64,000 bases of DNA from Pseudotamlana agarivorans (lineage in GTDB: Bacteria > Bacteroidota > Bacteroidia > Flavobacteriales > Flavobacteriaceae): the NCBI RefSeq assembly GCF_001642835.1, contig NZ_LXEI01000004.1, forward strand, positions 124,001 through 188,000, written 5' to 3'. Positions within the stretch are counted from its first letter, which is position 1, and each line of letters begins with the position of its first letter. Made by a program: the position numbers and the translations under genes. The notes under the pieces were generated by a model that saw only the letters and a program-made list of their open reading frames with translations, was not told the DNA's origin and made no database searches. Below, piece after piece: positions 54,044-63,951 of this stretch.

Positions 54044-54496
54044 ATGGATTTAAGTAATTTAAAACCTGCAGAAGGTTCAGTAAAAACCCAAGGGAAAAGA
54101 ATAGGTAGAGGACAAGGTTCTGGTAAAGGTGGTACTGCTACACGTGGTCACAAAGGAGCTAAGTCACGTTCTGGTTATTCTAAAAAGCTAGGATTTGAAG
54201 GAGGGCAAATGCCACTTCAAAGACGTGTACCTAAGTTTGGTTTTACAAACATTAACCGTGTTGAATATCAAGGTATCAACTTAGATACTTTACAACAATT
54301 GGTTGATGATAAGAAGATTGGAGAAACTGTTGATTTTGAAACTTTATTCACAAACCGTTTAGTCGGTAAAAATGACCTTGTTAAAATTTTAGGTCGTGGT
54401 GAATTAAAATCAAAATTAAAAGTGTCTGCTCATAAGTTTACTGCTTCAGCAAAAGCTGCTATTGAAGCTGCTGGCGGAGAAGCTGTAACTATATAA
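54044..54496 (+). CDS. rplO: 50S ribosomal protein L15
   Basis: L15, 150 residues, a late-assembly 50S protein with a long basic N-terminal arm. MDLSNLKPAEGSVKTQGKRI, the glycine-rich RGQGSGKGGTATRGHKGAKS and EGGQMPLQRRVPKFGFTN are characteristic. It lies 16 nt after rpmD and 14 nt before secY. Confidence 0.97.
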   Translation: MDLSNLKPAEGSVKTQGKRIGRGQGSGKGGTATRGHKGAKSRSGYSKKLGFEGGQMPLQRRVPKFGFTNINRVEYQGINLDTLQQLVDDKKIGETVDFETLFTNRLVGKNDLVKILGRGELKSKLKVSAHKFTASAKAAIEAAGGEAVTI

Positions 54497-54510
54497 TACT
54501 CATTTTAAGT

Positions 54511-55866
54511 ATGAAATTTATAGAATCAATTAAGAATGTTTGGAAAATAGAAGAACTAAGAAATAGAATCGTAGTTACACTCGGTTTGTTATTAGTTTAT
54601 CGTTTTGGTGCTCAAGTAGTATTACCAGGTATAGATGCCGCTCAATTGGAAGGTTTAGCTGATAAAACAGACGGTGGTTTGTTAGGTTTGCTTAATGCCT
54701 TTACAGGAGGTGCATTTGCTAATGCTTCGGTTTTCGCTCTAGGTATCATGCCTTACATTTCTGCTTCTATTGTGGTTCAACTAATGGGTATTGCCATTCC
54801 TTATTTGCAAAAACTGCAAAAAGAAGGCGCTAGTGGTCAGAAGAAAATTAACCAAATTACACGTTGGTTAACTATTGCTATCTGTTTACTACAAGCGCCT
54901 GGTTATTTAGCAAGTTTACCTGCATTAGGTATTCCTCAAAGCGCGTTTTTATTAGGGACAGGACCATTATTCTATTTCTCTTCAGTATCAATCTTAGTAA
55001 CGGGATGTATTTTCGCTATGTGGTTGGGAGAGAAAATTACCGATAAAGGTATTGGTAATGGTATTTCTTTATTAATTATGGTTGGTATCATTGCTACTTT
55101 ACCTCAAGCATTTTTACAAAATGCAGCTACCAGATTAGAAGGTGGTGGAAACGGTGGTTTAATGATGGTATTAATTGAATTTGTTATCTGGTTTGTAATC
55201 ATTTTAGCAGCAATTATGCTTGTAATGGGCGTTAGAAAAATTGCTGTACAGTATGCTAGAAGAACAGCATCTGGTGGTTATGAGAAAAGTGCTATGGCAG
55301 GTTCAAGACAGTATATCCCTTTAAAGCTTAATGCTTCTGGGGTTATGCCAATCATTTTCGCTCAGGCTATTATGTTTGTTCCAGGTTTAATTGGTGGATC
55401 TTCTTTCTTAAAGGAAACTGCTACTGGTGCTTGGTTACAAACTAACTACTCTGATATGTTTGGGTTTGTTTATAACCTTACATTTGCTTTATTGATTATT
55501 GTATTTACATACTTTTATACAGCAATTACGGTTCCTACAAATAAAATGGCCGACGATTTAAAACGTAGTGGAGGTTTCATTCCAGGCATACGTCCTGGAT
55601 CTGAGACATCAGATTATCTAGATAAGATCATGTCCCAAATTACCTTACCAGGTTCTATCTTTTTAGCACTTATCGCTATCTTCCCTGCACTTATTGTTAA
55701 GTTAATGGGAGTTCAGCAAGGTTGGGCTTTATTTTTCGGAGGAACGTCGTTATTAATTATGGTTGGAGTTGCAATAGACACGATGCAACAAATAAATTCT
55801 TATTTGTTGAATAGACACTATGATGGTTTGATGAAGACAGGTAAAAATAGAAAAGCAGTAGCTTAA
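54511..55866 (+). CDS. secY: Protein translocase subunit SecY
   Basis: Channel subunit of the Sec translocase in the inner membrane, 451 residues with the ten helices expected. [20 protein letters not shown] is helix 1, [16 protein letters not shown] the second, and [18 protein letters not shown] marks the cytoplasmic loop and helix region. The C-terminal loops have [19 protein letters not shown], conserved for SecA and ribosome contact. It lies 14 nt after rplO and 10 nt before infA. Confidence 0.98.
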   Translation: MKFIESIKNVWKIEELRNRIVVTLGLLLVYRFGAQVVLPGIDAAQLEGLADKTDGGLLGLLNAFTGGAFANASVFALGIMPYISASIVVQLMGIAIPYLQKLQKEGASGQKKINQITRWLTIAICLLQAPGYLASLPALGIPQSAFLLGTGPLFYFSSVSILVTGCIFAMWLGEKITDKGIGNGISLLIMVGIIATLPQAFLQNAATRLEGGGNGGLMMVLIEFVIWFVIILAAIMLVMGVRKIAVQYARRTASGGYEKSAMAGSRQYIPLKLNASGVMPIIFAQAIMFVPGLIGGSSFLKETATGAWLQTNYSDMFGFVYNLTFALLIIVFTYFYTAITVPTNKMADDLKRSGGFIPGIRPGSETSDYLDKIMSQITLPGSIFLALIAIFPALIVKLMGVQQGWALFFGGTSLLIMVGVAIDTMQQINSYLLNRHYDGLMKTGKNRKAVA

Positions 55867-55876
55867 TTATTATACT

Positions 55877-56092
55877 ATGGCAAAACAAGCAGCAATAGAA
55901 CAAGACGGAACAATTATAGAAGCATTATCTAATGCGATGTTTCGTGTTGAATTAGAAAATGGTCACATTGTGACTGCCCATATCTCAGGTAAAATGCGTA
56001 TGCATTACATTAAATTATTACCAGGAGATAAAGTAAAATTAGAAATGAGTCCTTACGATTTAAGTAAGGCTCGAATAACTTATAGATACTAA
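55877..56092 (+). CDS. infA: Translation initiation factor IF-1
   Basis: IF-1, 71 residues, an OB-fold factor that blocks the A site during initiation. [20 protein letters not shown] and the block [20 protein letters not shown] followed by [20 protein letters not shown] match the family completely. It lies between secY (10 nt) and rpmJ (4 nt), the usual place in this phylum. Confidence 0.97.
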   Translation: MAKQAAIEQDGTIIEALSNAMFRVELENGHIVTAHISGKMRMHYIKLLPGDKVKLEMSPYDLSKARITYRY

Positions 56093-56096
56093 TACG

Positions 56097-56213
56097 ATGA
56101 AAGTAAGAGCTTCAGTTAAAAAGAGAAGTGCAGATTGTAAAATCGTGCGTAGAAAAGGTAGACTTTACGTGATAAACAAAAAGAATCCTAGATTTAAACA
56201 AAGACAAGGTTAA
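56097..56213 (+). CDS. rpmJ: 50S ribosomal protein L36, zinc-free type
   Basis: L36, 38 residues, too short for most gene lists. Reading from ATG 56097: [20 protein letters not shown], then a [18 protein letters not shown] end, with TAA at 56211-56213. Of the zinc ligands of the classical form only Cys14 remains; positions 11, 27 and 33 are Ser, Asn and Phe, so it should not bind zinc. It lies 4 nt after infA. Confidence 0.95.
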   Translation: MKVRASVKKRSADCKIVRRKGRLYVINKKNPRFKQRQG

Positions 56214-56228
56214 TAATTAGATAAGAGC

Positions 56229-56319
56229 CATTAGTGAAAAAGTAGTTAGATGAGAATCTGTTCGAAATAGAAATGTTTAGGATTCTAACAACTAAAAACT
56301 AACAGCTAAAAACTAAAAG
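56229..56319. repeat. Leader repeat element before rpsM
   Basis: A block starting CATTAGT (56229) contains TAGTT (56243-56247) pairing with AACTA (56290-56294) and GAATC (56254-56258) with GATTC (56281-56285). It ends in five heptads, CTAACAA, CTAAAAA, CTAACAG, CTAAAAA and CTAAAAG (56285-56319), 3 nt before the rpsM start. It closely resembles the block before rpsK. Confidence 0.8.
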
Positions 56320-56322
56320 AAT

Positions 56323-56697
56323 ATGGCAAGAATTGCAGGTGTAGACATACCAAAAAACAAAAGAGGTGTTATATCATTAACTTATATCTACGGAATAGGT
56401 AGAAGTAGAGCTAAAGAAATTTTAGAAACTGCTAAAGTTGATGAAAGCACAAAAGTTCAAGATTGGACAGACGATCAAATTAGTAACATTCGTGAAGCTG
56501 TTGGTAGTTTTACTATCGAAGGTGAATTACGTTCTGAAACGCAATTAAATATTAAGCGTTTAATGGATATCGGATGTTATAGAGGTATTCGTCATAGAGC
56601 TGGACTTCCATTAAGAGGTCAACGTACTAAAAACAACTCTAGAACAAGAAAAGGTAGAAGAAAAACTGTTGCTAACAAGAAAAAAGCAACTAAGTAA
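56323..56697 (+). CDS. rpsM: 30S ribosomal protein S13
   Basis: S13, 124 residues, a 30S head protein contacting the 50S and P-site t[23 protein letters not shown], the [13 protein letters not shown] helix and the basic end [20 protein letters not shown] are conserved. It lies 109 nt after rpmJ, behind a leader built of heptad repeats that is nearly duplicated before rpsK. Confidence 0.98.
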   Translation: MARIAGVDIPKNKRGVISLTYIYGIGRSRAKEILETAKVDESTKVQDWTDDQISNIREAVGSFTIEGELRSETQLNIKRLMDIGCYRGIRHRAGLPLRGQRTKNNSRTRKGRRKTVANKKKATK

Positions 56698-56709
56698 TAA
56701 TTAAAACAG

Positions 56710-56806
56710 TCATTAGTTCATTAGTATTTGGACGTTAGAAGAATCTGCTTGAAATGTTATAGTTTAGGATTCCAATAACTAAAAGCTAGCAACTAAAAAC
56801 TAAAAG
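56710..56806. repeat. Leader repeat element before rpsK
   Basis: A second copy of the rpsM leader block. CATTAGT is at 56711, GTTA (56734-56737) pairs with TAAC (56776-56779), and GAATC (56741-56745) pairs with GATTC (56768-56772). The heptads CCAATAA, CTAAAAG, CTAGCAA, CTAAAAA and CTAAAAG (56772-56806) follow, 3 nt before the start. The last two units and the AATATG start are identical to the rpsM copy. Confidence 0.8.
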
Positions 56807-56809
56807 AAT

Positions 56810-57193
56810 ATGGCAAAAACAAGCACAAAAAAACGTAAAGTTATTGTAGAGTCTGTTGGTGAAGCTCACGTAACAGCATCATTCAATAACATTATCATTT
56901 CCCTTACTAATAAAAAAGGAGACGTAATTTCATGGTCTTCTGCTGGTAAAATGGGATTTAGAGGTTCTAAGAAAAACACACCTTATGCTGCTCAATTAGC
57001 TGCTGAAGATGCTGCTGCTGTAGCTCAAGAAGCTGGGTTAAAAAAGGTAAAGGTTTATGTTAAAGGACCTGGAAATGGTAGAGAATCTGCTATCCGTTCA
57101 ATCCATAATGCAGGAATTGAAGTAACAGAAATAATCGATGTTACTCCATTACCACATAATGGTTGTCGTCCTCCTAAAAGAAGAAGAGTTTAA
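56810..57193 (+). CDS. rpsK: 30S ribosomal protein S11
   Basis: S11, 127 residues, a 30S platform protein near the mRNA exit. [40 protein letters not shown] and the end ITPLPHNGC-like block ([18 protein letters not shown]) are typical. It lies 112 nt after rpsM, behind its own repeat leader, and is followed by a strong terminator, so rpsM-rpsK end a transcript. Confidence 0.98.
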   Translation: MAKTSTKKRKVIVESVGEAHVTASFNNIIISLTNKKGDVISWSSAGKMGFRGSKKNTPYAAQLAAEDAAAVAQEAGLKKVKVYVKGPGNGRESAIRSIHNAGIEVTEIIDVTPLPHNGCRPPKRRRV

Positions 57194-57228
57194 TCTTTTT
57201 CTCTTTAGAGACTTAAATAAAGCAAATC

Positions 57229-57270
57229 AAAAATTAATATCACCTACATGCTAGGTGATATTAATTTTTT
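57229..57270 (+). terminator. Strong terminator after rpsK
   Basis: An 18-bp perfect stem pairs 57229-57246 (ending TATCACCTA) with 57252-57269 (starting TAGGTGATA), with loop CATGC and a T-rich right arm. It separates rpsK from rpsD inside the alpha operon. Confidence 0.92.
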
Positions 57271-57273
57271 GTG

Positions 57274-57281
57274 TACATTTG
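57274..57281 (+). promoter_or_regulatory. Promoter (-7 box) of rpsD
   Basis: TACATTTG fits TAnnTTTG and begins 4 nt after the terminator T run. The right arm of the terminator occupies the -33 region, so no separate TTG can be assigned. Transcription would begin near 57288. Confidence 0.6.
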
Positions 57282-57307
57282 CAAACTGAAAAAAAACAAG
57301 TATCAAC

Positions 57308-57364
57308 GGGAGATCAAGAGATTATCGAAGGATAAGATTAAGACCTTAATTCATAATCACTCCC
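57308..57364 (+). promoter_or_regulatory. Nested hairpin leader of rpsD
   Basis: Three nested helices: GGGAG (57308-57312) with CTCCC (57360-57364), GATTAT (57320-57325) with ATAATC (57353-57358), and AAGG (57328-57331) with CCTT (57344-57347). The structure ends 15 nt before the rpsD ATG. S4 represses its own synthesis through mRNA leaders in E. coli and Bacillus; a similar role here is inference. Confidence 0.5.
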
Positions 57365-57379
57365 TTAATTAAATTTATT

Positions 57380-57985
57380 ATGGCAAGATATACTGGTCCT
57401 AAAACTAAAATAGCTCGTAAATTTGGCGAAGCTATCTTCGGAGATGACAAATCTTTCGAAAAAAGAAATTACCCTCCTGGGCAACACGGAAACAACAGAA
57501 GACGTGGTAAGAAATCTGAATACGCAATTCAATTAGAAGCTAAACAAAAAGCAAAATATACTTATGGTATTTTAGAGCGTCAGTTTAGAGGATTGTTTAA
57601 AAAAGCGAGAGCTGCTCAAGGTATTACAGGTGAAGTATTACTTCAATTATGTGAGTCTAGATTAGATAACGTAGTATTCAGAATGGGTATTGCTCCAACT
57701 AGAAGCGGTGCAAGACAATTAGTTTCTCACAGACATATTACTGTAAATGGAGAAATTGTAAACATTCCATCTTACCAATTACAAGCTGGTGATGTTGTTG
57801 CCGTTCGTGAAAAGTCTAAATCTCTTGAAGCTATCGAAAGATCTCTTTCTAACGCTAGTACTGTTTACGAGTGGATTACTTGGAACAACGATACAAAACA
57901 AGGAACTTACGTTTCTGTACCACAAAGAATTCAAATTCCAGAAAACATAAACGAACAGTTTATCGTCGAATTATATTCTAAATAA
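57380..57985 (+). CDS. rpsD: 30S ribosomal protein S4
   Basis: S4, 201 residues, a primary 16S 5'-domain binder. [20 protein letters not shown] starts it, then the [20 protein letters not shown] arm, and the S4 RNA-binding domain [20 protein letters not shown]. It starts a new unit behind a terminator, a promoter and a folded leader, and is followed by rpoA after 97 nt. Confidence 0.98.
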   Translation: MARYTGPKTKIARKFGEAIFGDDKSFEKRNYPPGQHGNNRRRGKKSEYAIQLEAKQKAKYTYGILERQFRGLFKKARAAQGITGEVLLQLCESRLDNVVFRMGIAPTRSGARQLVSHRHITVNGEIVNIPSYQLQAGDVVAVREKSKSLEAIERSLSNASTVYEWITWNNDTKQGTYVSVPQRIQIPENINEQFIVELYSK

Positions 57986-58082
57986 TAAATTAACCATATT
58001 GGTATTTGGCCAAAGGGTTTATTCGTCTTTCTTCAAACTTATAAACCGCGCAACTAAATAACAATTAAAACGAAGAAACAAA

Positions 58083-59075
58083 ATGGCAGTATTTAATTTT
58101 CAAAAGCCCGACAAAGTAATCATGATCGATTCTACTGATTTCGAAGGAAAATTCGAATTCAGACCTCTAGAACCTGGTTATGGTCTTACAGTTGGTAATG
58201 CATTAAGAAGAGTATTATTATCTTCTTTAGAAGGATTTGCAATCACTTCAGTAAGAATTGAAGGTGTAGATCATGAATTTTCAGCTATTTCTGGCGTTGT
58301 AGAAGATGTTACAGAAATTATCTTAAACTTAAAACAAGTACGTTTTAAGAGACAAATTGATGATATTGATAATGAATCAATTTCAATTTCAATCTCTGGT
58401 CAAGATAGAATTACAGCTGGCGATTTTCAGAAATTTATTTCAGGATTTCAAGTGTTAAACACAGAATTAGTGATCTGTAATTTAGATCCTAAAGTGAACT
58501 TTAACATGGAAATCACGATTGAAAAAGGTAGAGGATATGTTCCTGCTGAAGAAAACAAAAAAGCTTCTGCACCAATTGGAACAATCTTTACAGATTCAAT
58601 TTACACACCAATAAAAAACGTTAAGTATAGTATTGAAAACTATCGTGTTGAGCAAAAAACTGATTATGAAAAATTAGTTTTTGAAATCATTACCGATGGT
58701 TCAATTTCTCCGCAAGACGCTTTAACTGAAGGTGCTAAAACTTTGATTCACCACTTTATGTTATTCTCTGATGAGCGTATCACTTTAGAGGCTGATGAAA
58801 TTGCACAAACTGAAACTTATGATGAAGAATCACTTCACATGAGACAGTTGCTTAAAACGAAGTTAATCGATATGGATTTATCTGTACGTGCGCTTAATTG
58901 TTTAAAAGCTGCTGAAGTTGATACTTTAGGTGACTTAGTATCATTCAATAAAAATGATTTAATGAAATTCAGAAACTTTGGTAAAAAATCTTTAACAGAG
59001 CTTGAAGAGCTTGTTAATGTTAAAGGTCTTAATTTCGGAATGGATTTAAGTAAATATAAATTAGATAAAGACTAA
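58083..59075 (+). CDS. rpoA: DNA-directed RNA polymerase subunit alpha
   Basis: Alpha subunit, 330 residues. The N-terminal dimerisation domain (to about 230) has [20 protein letters not shown] and [20 protein letters not shown]. The C-terminal domain, from about residue 260, has [20 protein letters not shown] followed by [15 protein letters not shown], the helix-hairpin region that contacts DNA and activators. The gap from rpsD contains a hairpin, GGTTTAT (58016-58022) with ATAAACC (58041-58047). Confidence 0.98.
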   Translation: MAVFNFQKPDKVIMIDSTDFEGKFEFRPLEPGYGLTVGNALRRVLLSSLEGFAITSVRIEGVDHEFSAISGVVEDVTEIILNLKQVRFKRQIDDIDNESISISISGQDRITAGDFQKFISGFQVLNTELVICNLDPKVNFNMEITIEKGRGYVPAEENKKASAPIGTIFTDSIYTPIKNVKYSIENYRVEQKTDYEKLVFEIITDGSISPQDALTEGAKTLIHHFMLFSDERITLEADEIAQTETYDEESLHMRQLLKTKLIDMDLSVRALNCLKAAEVDTLGDLVSFNKNDLMKFRNFGKKSLTELEELVNVKGLNFGMDLSKYKLDKD

Positions 59076-59143
59076 GAAGTTTATTCGGGGTATCCCATTT
59101 AAGTTTCTAATTTATCAACAAATAATTATTAACGACTCATAAT

Positions 59144-59171
59144 TTGCTCTCCAAAACGGATCTGGTAGCAA
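59144..59171 (+). promoter_or_regulatory. Hairpin in rplQ leader
   Basis: TTGCT (59144-59148) pairs with AGCAA (59167-59171) and CCA (59151-59153) with TGG (59163-59165), enclosing AAACGGATC. It lies 23 nt before the rplQ ATG, in an unusually long 119-nt gap. Function unknown. Confidence 0.35.
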
Positions 59172-59194
59172 GATGATGTCAAATTTAAAATGTC

Positions 59195-59668
59195 ATGAGA
59201 CACGGAAAAAAAGTAAACCACTTAGGTAGAAAAACAGCACATAGAAAAGCTATGTTAGCTAATATGGCTTGTTCTTTAATCGAGCACAAGCGTATTAATA
59301 CTACTGTTGCTAAAGCAAAGGCTTTGAAACAATTTGTTGAGCCAATGATTACTAAATCTAAAGTTGATAGCACGCATAACAGACGTATTGTTATGGCTAG
59401 CCTTAGACAAAAAGATGCAGTAACTGAATTATTCAGAGAAGTAGCTGTAAAAATCGCTGACAGACCAGGAGGTTATACTAGAATTATCAAATTAGGTAAT
59501 CGTTTAGGTGATAACGCTGATATGGCGATGATAGAATTAGTTGATTACAACGAAATCTACAACGCTGATAAAGCTAAGAAGAAAACAACAAGAAGAAGTA
59601 GAAGAGGTGGTTCTAAACCAGCTGAAACGGCTCCTGTTGAAACTAAAGCTTCAAACGAAGAGGAATAA
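59195..59668 (+). CDS. rplQ: 50S ribosomal protein L17
   Basis: L17, 157 residues. The core matches the family: [40 protein letters not shown] and [20 protein letters not shown]. After about residue 125 there is an extra tail, first basic ([12 protein letters not shown]) then acidic (ETKASNEEE), as seen in other Bacteroidetes. It is the last gene of the supercluster and is followed by a terminator. Confidence 0.98.
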   Translation: MRHGKKVNHLGRKTAHRKAMLANMACSLIEHKRINTTVAKAKALKQFVEPMITKSKVDSTHNRRIVMASLRQKDAVTELFREVAVKIADRPGGYTRIIKLGNRLGDNADMAMIELVDYNEIYNADKAKKKTTRRSRRGGSKPAETAPVETKASNEEE

Positions 59669-59694
59669 TAGATGTTGATAAGCATTTAAAATAT

Positions 59695-59728
59695 AAAGGA
59701 TAAACTATTTTAGTTTATCCTTTTTTTT
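59695..59728 (+). terminator. Terminator after rplQ
   Basis: AAAGGATAAACTA (59695-59707) and TAGTTTATCCTTT (59711-59723) form a perfect 13-bp stem with a 3-nt loop, followed by T residues to 59728. Confidence 0.93.
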
Positions 59729-59751
59729 GCGCAATTTTGTAAAACTTTTTT

Positions 59752-59765
59752 CCTGAGCACTCAGG
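59752..59765 (+). promoter_or_regulatory. Short hairpin in carA leader
   Basis: CCTGAG-ca-CTCAGG is a perfect 6-bp stem 17 nt before the carA ATG. It resembles the short hairpins at the predicted 5' ends of the rpsL and rplC transcripts. A convincing -7 box is not seen. Confidence 0.4.
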
Positions 59766-59782
59766 AAGCTCATAAGAATAAT

Positions 59783-60886
59783 ATGAAATATCAAAAAAGA
59801 CAAAAAGCCATCCTTCTTTTAGCAGATGGCACCATTTTTCACGGTAAGGCAGTAGGTAATAAACAAGGAACTTCATTTGGTGAGGTTTGTTTTAATACAG
59901 GAATGACTGGTTACCAAGAAATTTTTACAGATCCTTCTTATTACGGACAATTAATGGTAGCTACAAATGCTCATATTGGAAACTACGGTACCAATGCAGA
60001 GGAAGTGGAGTCTGATTCCATTAAAATTGCTGGGTTAATTGTTAAAAACTTTAGCTATGAATACTCAAGAGTAGATGCCGATGGTTCTCTAGAAGCGTTT
60101 TTAGATAAAAACAACTTATTAGCTATTTCTGATGTTGATACGCGTGCTTTAGTAAGTTATATTCGTGACAATGGCGCTATGAACGCGGTTATTTCAACCG
60201 AAGTTGACAATATTGAAGGTCTTAAGAAACAATTAGCAGAAGTTCCTAATATGGAAGGTCTTGAGTTAGCTTCTAAAGTATCAACCAAAGAACCTTATTA
60301 TTACGGTGATGAAAATGCTACATACAAAGTAGCTGCTTTAGATATTGGTATTAAAAAGAACATTTTAAGAAACATTGCCAAACGTGATGTTTACATTAAA
60401 GTATTTCCATATAATGCTTCTTTCGCTGATTTAGAGGCTTTTAATCCTGATGGTTACTTCCTATCTAACGGTCCTGGTGATCCAGAGCCTTTAGTTGAAG
60501 CTCAAGAAGTGGCTAAAGAAATCATTAAAAGAAACTTACCTTTATTTGGTATCTGCTTAGGGCATCAAATTATAGCACGTGCTAATGGAGTTTCTACCTA
60601 TAAAATGCACAATGGACATAGAGGGATTAACCACCCAGTAAAAAACATGATTACTGGTAAAGGTGAAATAACGTCTCAAAATCATGGTTTTGCTGTGAAT
60701 AGAGAAGAGGCTGAAGCGCATCCAGATTTAGAAGTTACTCATGTTCACCTAAACGACAATACGGTTGCTGGTTTAGCAATGAAGAGCAAAAACTGTTTCT
60801 CGGTTCAGTATCACCCAGAGGCTAGTCCTGGCCCTCATGATTCTGATTATCTTTTCGATCAGTTTATAGAAAACATCAAAAAATAA
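59783..60886 (+). CDS. carA: Carbamoyl-phosphate synthase small subunit
   Basis: Glutaminase subunit, 367 residues, which releases ammonia from glutamine for carbamoyl phosphate, feeding pyrimidines and arginine. The N-terminal domain has LLADGTIFHGKAVG and FNTGMTGYQEIFTDPSYYGQ. The class I amidotransferase has the nucleophile Cys258 in FGICLGHQIIA and His344 with Glu in YHPEASPGPHDS. carB is not adjacent, so the subunits are encoded apart. It has its own terminator. Confidence 0.97.
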   Translation: MKYQKRQKAILLLADGTIFHGKAVGNKQGTSFGEVCFNTGMTGYQEIFTDPSYYGQLMVATNAHIGNYGTNAEEVESDSIKIAGLIVKNFSYEYSRVDADGSLEAFLDKNNLLAISDVDTRALVSYIRDNGAMNAVISTEVDNIEGLKKQLAEVPNMEGLELASKVSTKEPYYYGDENATYKVAALDIGIKKNILRNIAKRDVYIKVFPYNASFADLEAFNPDGYFLSNGPGDPEPLVEAQEVAKEIIKRNLPLFGICLGHQIIARANGVSTYKMHNGHRGINHPVKNMITGKGEITSQNHGFAVNREEAEAHPDLEVTHVHLNDNTVAGLAMKSKNCFSVQYHPEASPGPHDSDYLFDQFIENIKK

Positions 60887-60893
60887 AACTTTT

Positions 60894-60932
60894 AAACCCC
60901 TTTAATTACTTGCAATTAAAGGGGTTTTCTTT
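60894..60932 (+). terminator. Terminator after carA
   Basis: AAACCCCTTTAATT (60894-60907) pairs perfectly with AATTAAAGGGGTTT (60914-60927), followed by TCTTTT. Confidence 0.92.
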
Positions 60933-61002
60933 TACTAAAACGTTGTAGAGATTTTTCTGTTAATTTCTTTTGAATTTTGTCTAGAAAAACAAGATTTAGC
61001 CG

Positions 61003-61010
61003 TAAATTTG
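61003..61010 (+). promoter_or_regulatory. Promoter (-7 box) of eno
   Basis: TAAATTTG fits TAnnTTTG, with TTG at 60977-60979 lying 23 nt upstream. The eno ATG follows 31 nt downstream. Confidence 0.55.
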
Positions 61011-61029
61011 AAATAATATAAAGTTTTAA

Positions 61030-62334
<1,305 letters not shown>

Positions 62335-62359
62335 AATTTAATTTCTTTGAAGTATAGAT

Positions 62360-62396
62360 AAAAAAGCGATTATTATTTTAATAATCGCTTTTTTAT
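62360..62396 (+). terminator. Terminator after eno
   Basis: AAAAAGCGATTATT (62361-62374) pairs with AATAATCGCTTTTT (62380-62393) around a 5-nt loop, followed by T residues. Confidence 0.92.
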
Positions 62397-62515
62397 TTAA
62401 CATCTATTTTGTCAATTTCCTAATTGATGAAAACATTCTAAATAATCTTTCTAAATAAGGCGATATATTTCTTAAATTAGCGTTCCGCAAAAATAAATTA
62501 AACTCACATTATAGT

Positions 62516-63802
62516 ATGGCAGATAAAGCTACCATTGATATTGATGGTAAAAAATATGAATTTCCTTTAGTAAAAGGAACAGAAAATGAAGTAGCAATTG
62601 ATATTACAAAATTAAGAGCCGCAACTGAAGGCGTAATCACTATAGATCCAGGCTATAAAAATACTGGTGCTTGTGAAAGTGCAATCACGTTTTTAGATGG
62701 TGAAAAAGGAATTTTAAGATATCGTGGTTATTCAATTGATGAAGTAGCTGAAAATGCAGATTTCCTAGAAGTAGCGTACTTATTGATTTTTGGTGAGCTA
62801 CCTACAAAAGAACAAAACAAAAAATTTCACGATGATATTAAGGCTGAGTCTTATGTAGACGAAGATGTAAAGAAAATTATTGAAGCTTTCCCTAAATCGG
62901 CTCACCCGATGGGAATTATTTCTTCTTTAACAAGTGCATTAACAGCTTTCAACCCATCTTCAGTAAATGTAGAATCTGAGGAAGACATGTACAAGTCTGT
63001 AGTTAGACTTTTAGGTAAAATGCCTGTACTTGTAGCTTGGACTTACAGAAAAAAGGCTGGTTTACCGTTAGATTACGGTGATAACTCATTAGGTTATGTA
63101 GAGAATATCTTAAAAATGATGTTCAAAAAACCTAACGGTGAGTATATTCAAAATAAAGTGTTAGTTGATGCTTTAGATAAGTTATTAATCTTACACGCCG
63201 ATCACGAACAAAACTGTTCTACATCTACCGTTAGAATCGTAGGGTCGTCTCACGCAGGTTTATTTGCTTCTATTTCAGCTGGTATTTCAGCATTATGGGG
63301 ACCTCTTCATGGTGGTGCTAACCAAGCAGTACTTGAAATGCTTGAAGCTATCCAAAACGATGGTGGCGATACGAAGAAATACATGGCTAAAGCTAAAGAT
63401 AAAAACGATCCTTTCCGTTTAATGGGATTCGGACACCGTGTTTACAAAAACTTCGATCCGCGTGCTAGAATCATTAAAAAAGCAGCCGACGACGTATTAA
63501 GTCAGTTAGGTATTGAAGATCCAATCTTAAGCATTGCAGAAGGTTTAGAGCAAGAGGCTTTAAAAGACCAATATTTTGTTGATAGAAAATTATATCCTAA
63601 TGTAGATTTCTATTCAGGAATCATTTACAGAGCTATGGGTATCCCAACCGATATGTTTACGGTTATGTTTGCAATCGGGCGTTTACCAGGATGGATTGCT
63701 CAATGGAGAGAAATGCGTCTTAAAAAAGAACCTATTGGAAGACCAAGACAAATTTACACTGGAGCAACCGAAAGAAAATTCGTTCCAGAGGAAGAAAGAT
63801 AA
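62516..63802 (+). CDS. gltA: Citrate synthase, type II
   Basis: Citrate synthase, 428 residues, which condenses acetyl-CoA with oxaloacetate at the start of the TCA cycle. The N-terminal beta domain of the NADH-sensitive Gram-negative type is present (IDIDGKKYEFPLVKGTENEV). The active-site blocks are LHADHEQNCSTSTVRIVGSS, LWGPLHGGANQAVLEML and MGFGHRVYKNFDPRA. It is a single-gene unit. A leader of 181 nt after eno has no clear -7 box. Confidence 0.97.
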   Translation: MADKATIDIDGKKYEFPLVKGTENEVAIDITKLRAATEGVITIDPGYKNTGACESAITFLDGEKGILRYRGYSIDEVAENADFLEVAYLLIFGELPTKEQNKKFHDDIKAESYVDEDVKKIIEAFPKSAHPMGIISSLTSALTAFNPSSVNVESEEDMYKSVVRLLGKMPVLVAWTYRKKAGLPLDYGDNSLGYVENILKMMFKKPNGEYIQNKVLVDALDKLLILHADHEQNCSTSTVRIVGSSHAGLFASISAGISALWGPLHGGANQAVLEMLEAIQNDGGDTKKYMAKAKDKNDPFRLMGFGHRVYKNFDPRARIIKKAADDVLSQLGIEDPILSIAEGLEQEALKDQYFVDRKLYPNVDFYSGIIYRAMGIPTDMFTVMFAIGRLPGWIAQWREMRLKKEPIGRPRQIYTGATERKFVPEEER

Positions 63803-63827
63803 TACAGAATTATTACTATATAAGGTT

Positions 63828-63861
63828 AAGTTTCACAGTTTTCTGTGAAACTTTTCTTTTT
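63828..63861 (+). terminator. Terminator after gltA
   Basis: AAGTTTCACAG (63828-63838) and CTGTGAAACTT (63843-63853) form a perfect 11-bp stem with a TTTT loop, followed by a T-rich tract. Confidence 0.93.
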
Positions 63862-63951
63862 TATAAGAATATCTTTAAAAATCATACCGAAACCTTGCAA
63901 TTATTACTAGTTTTGAACCTTTAAAATTAATCTGTTTTTTTGGTTTAGTAT

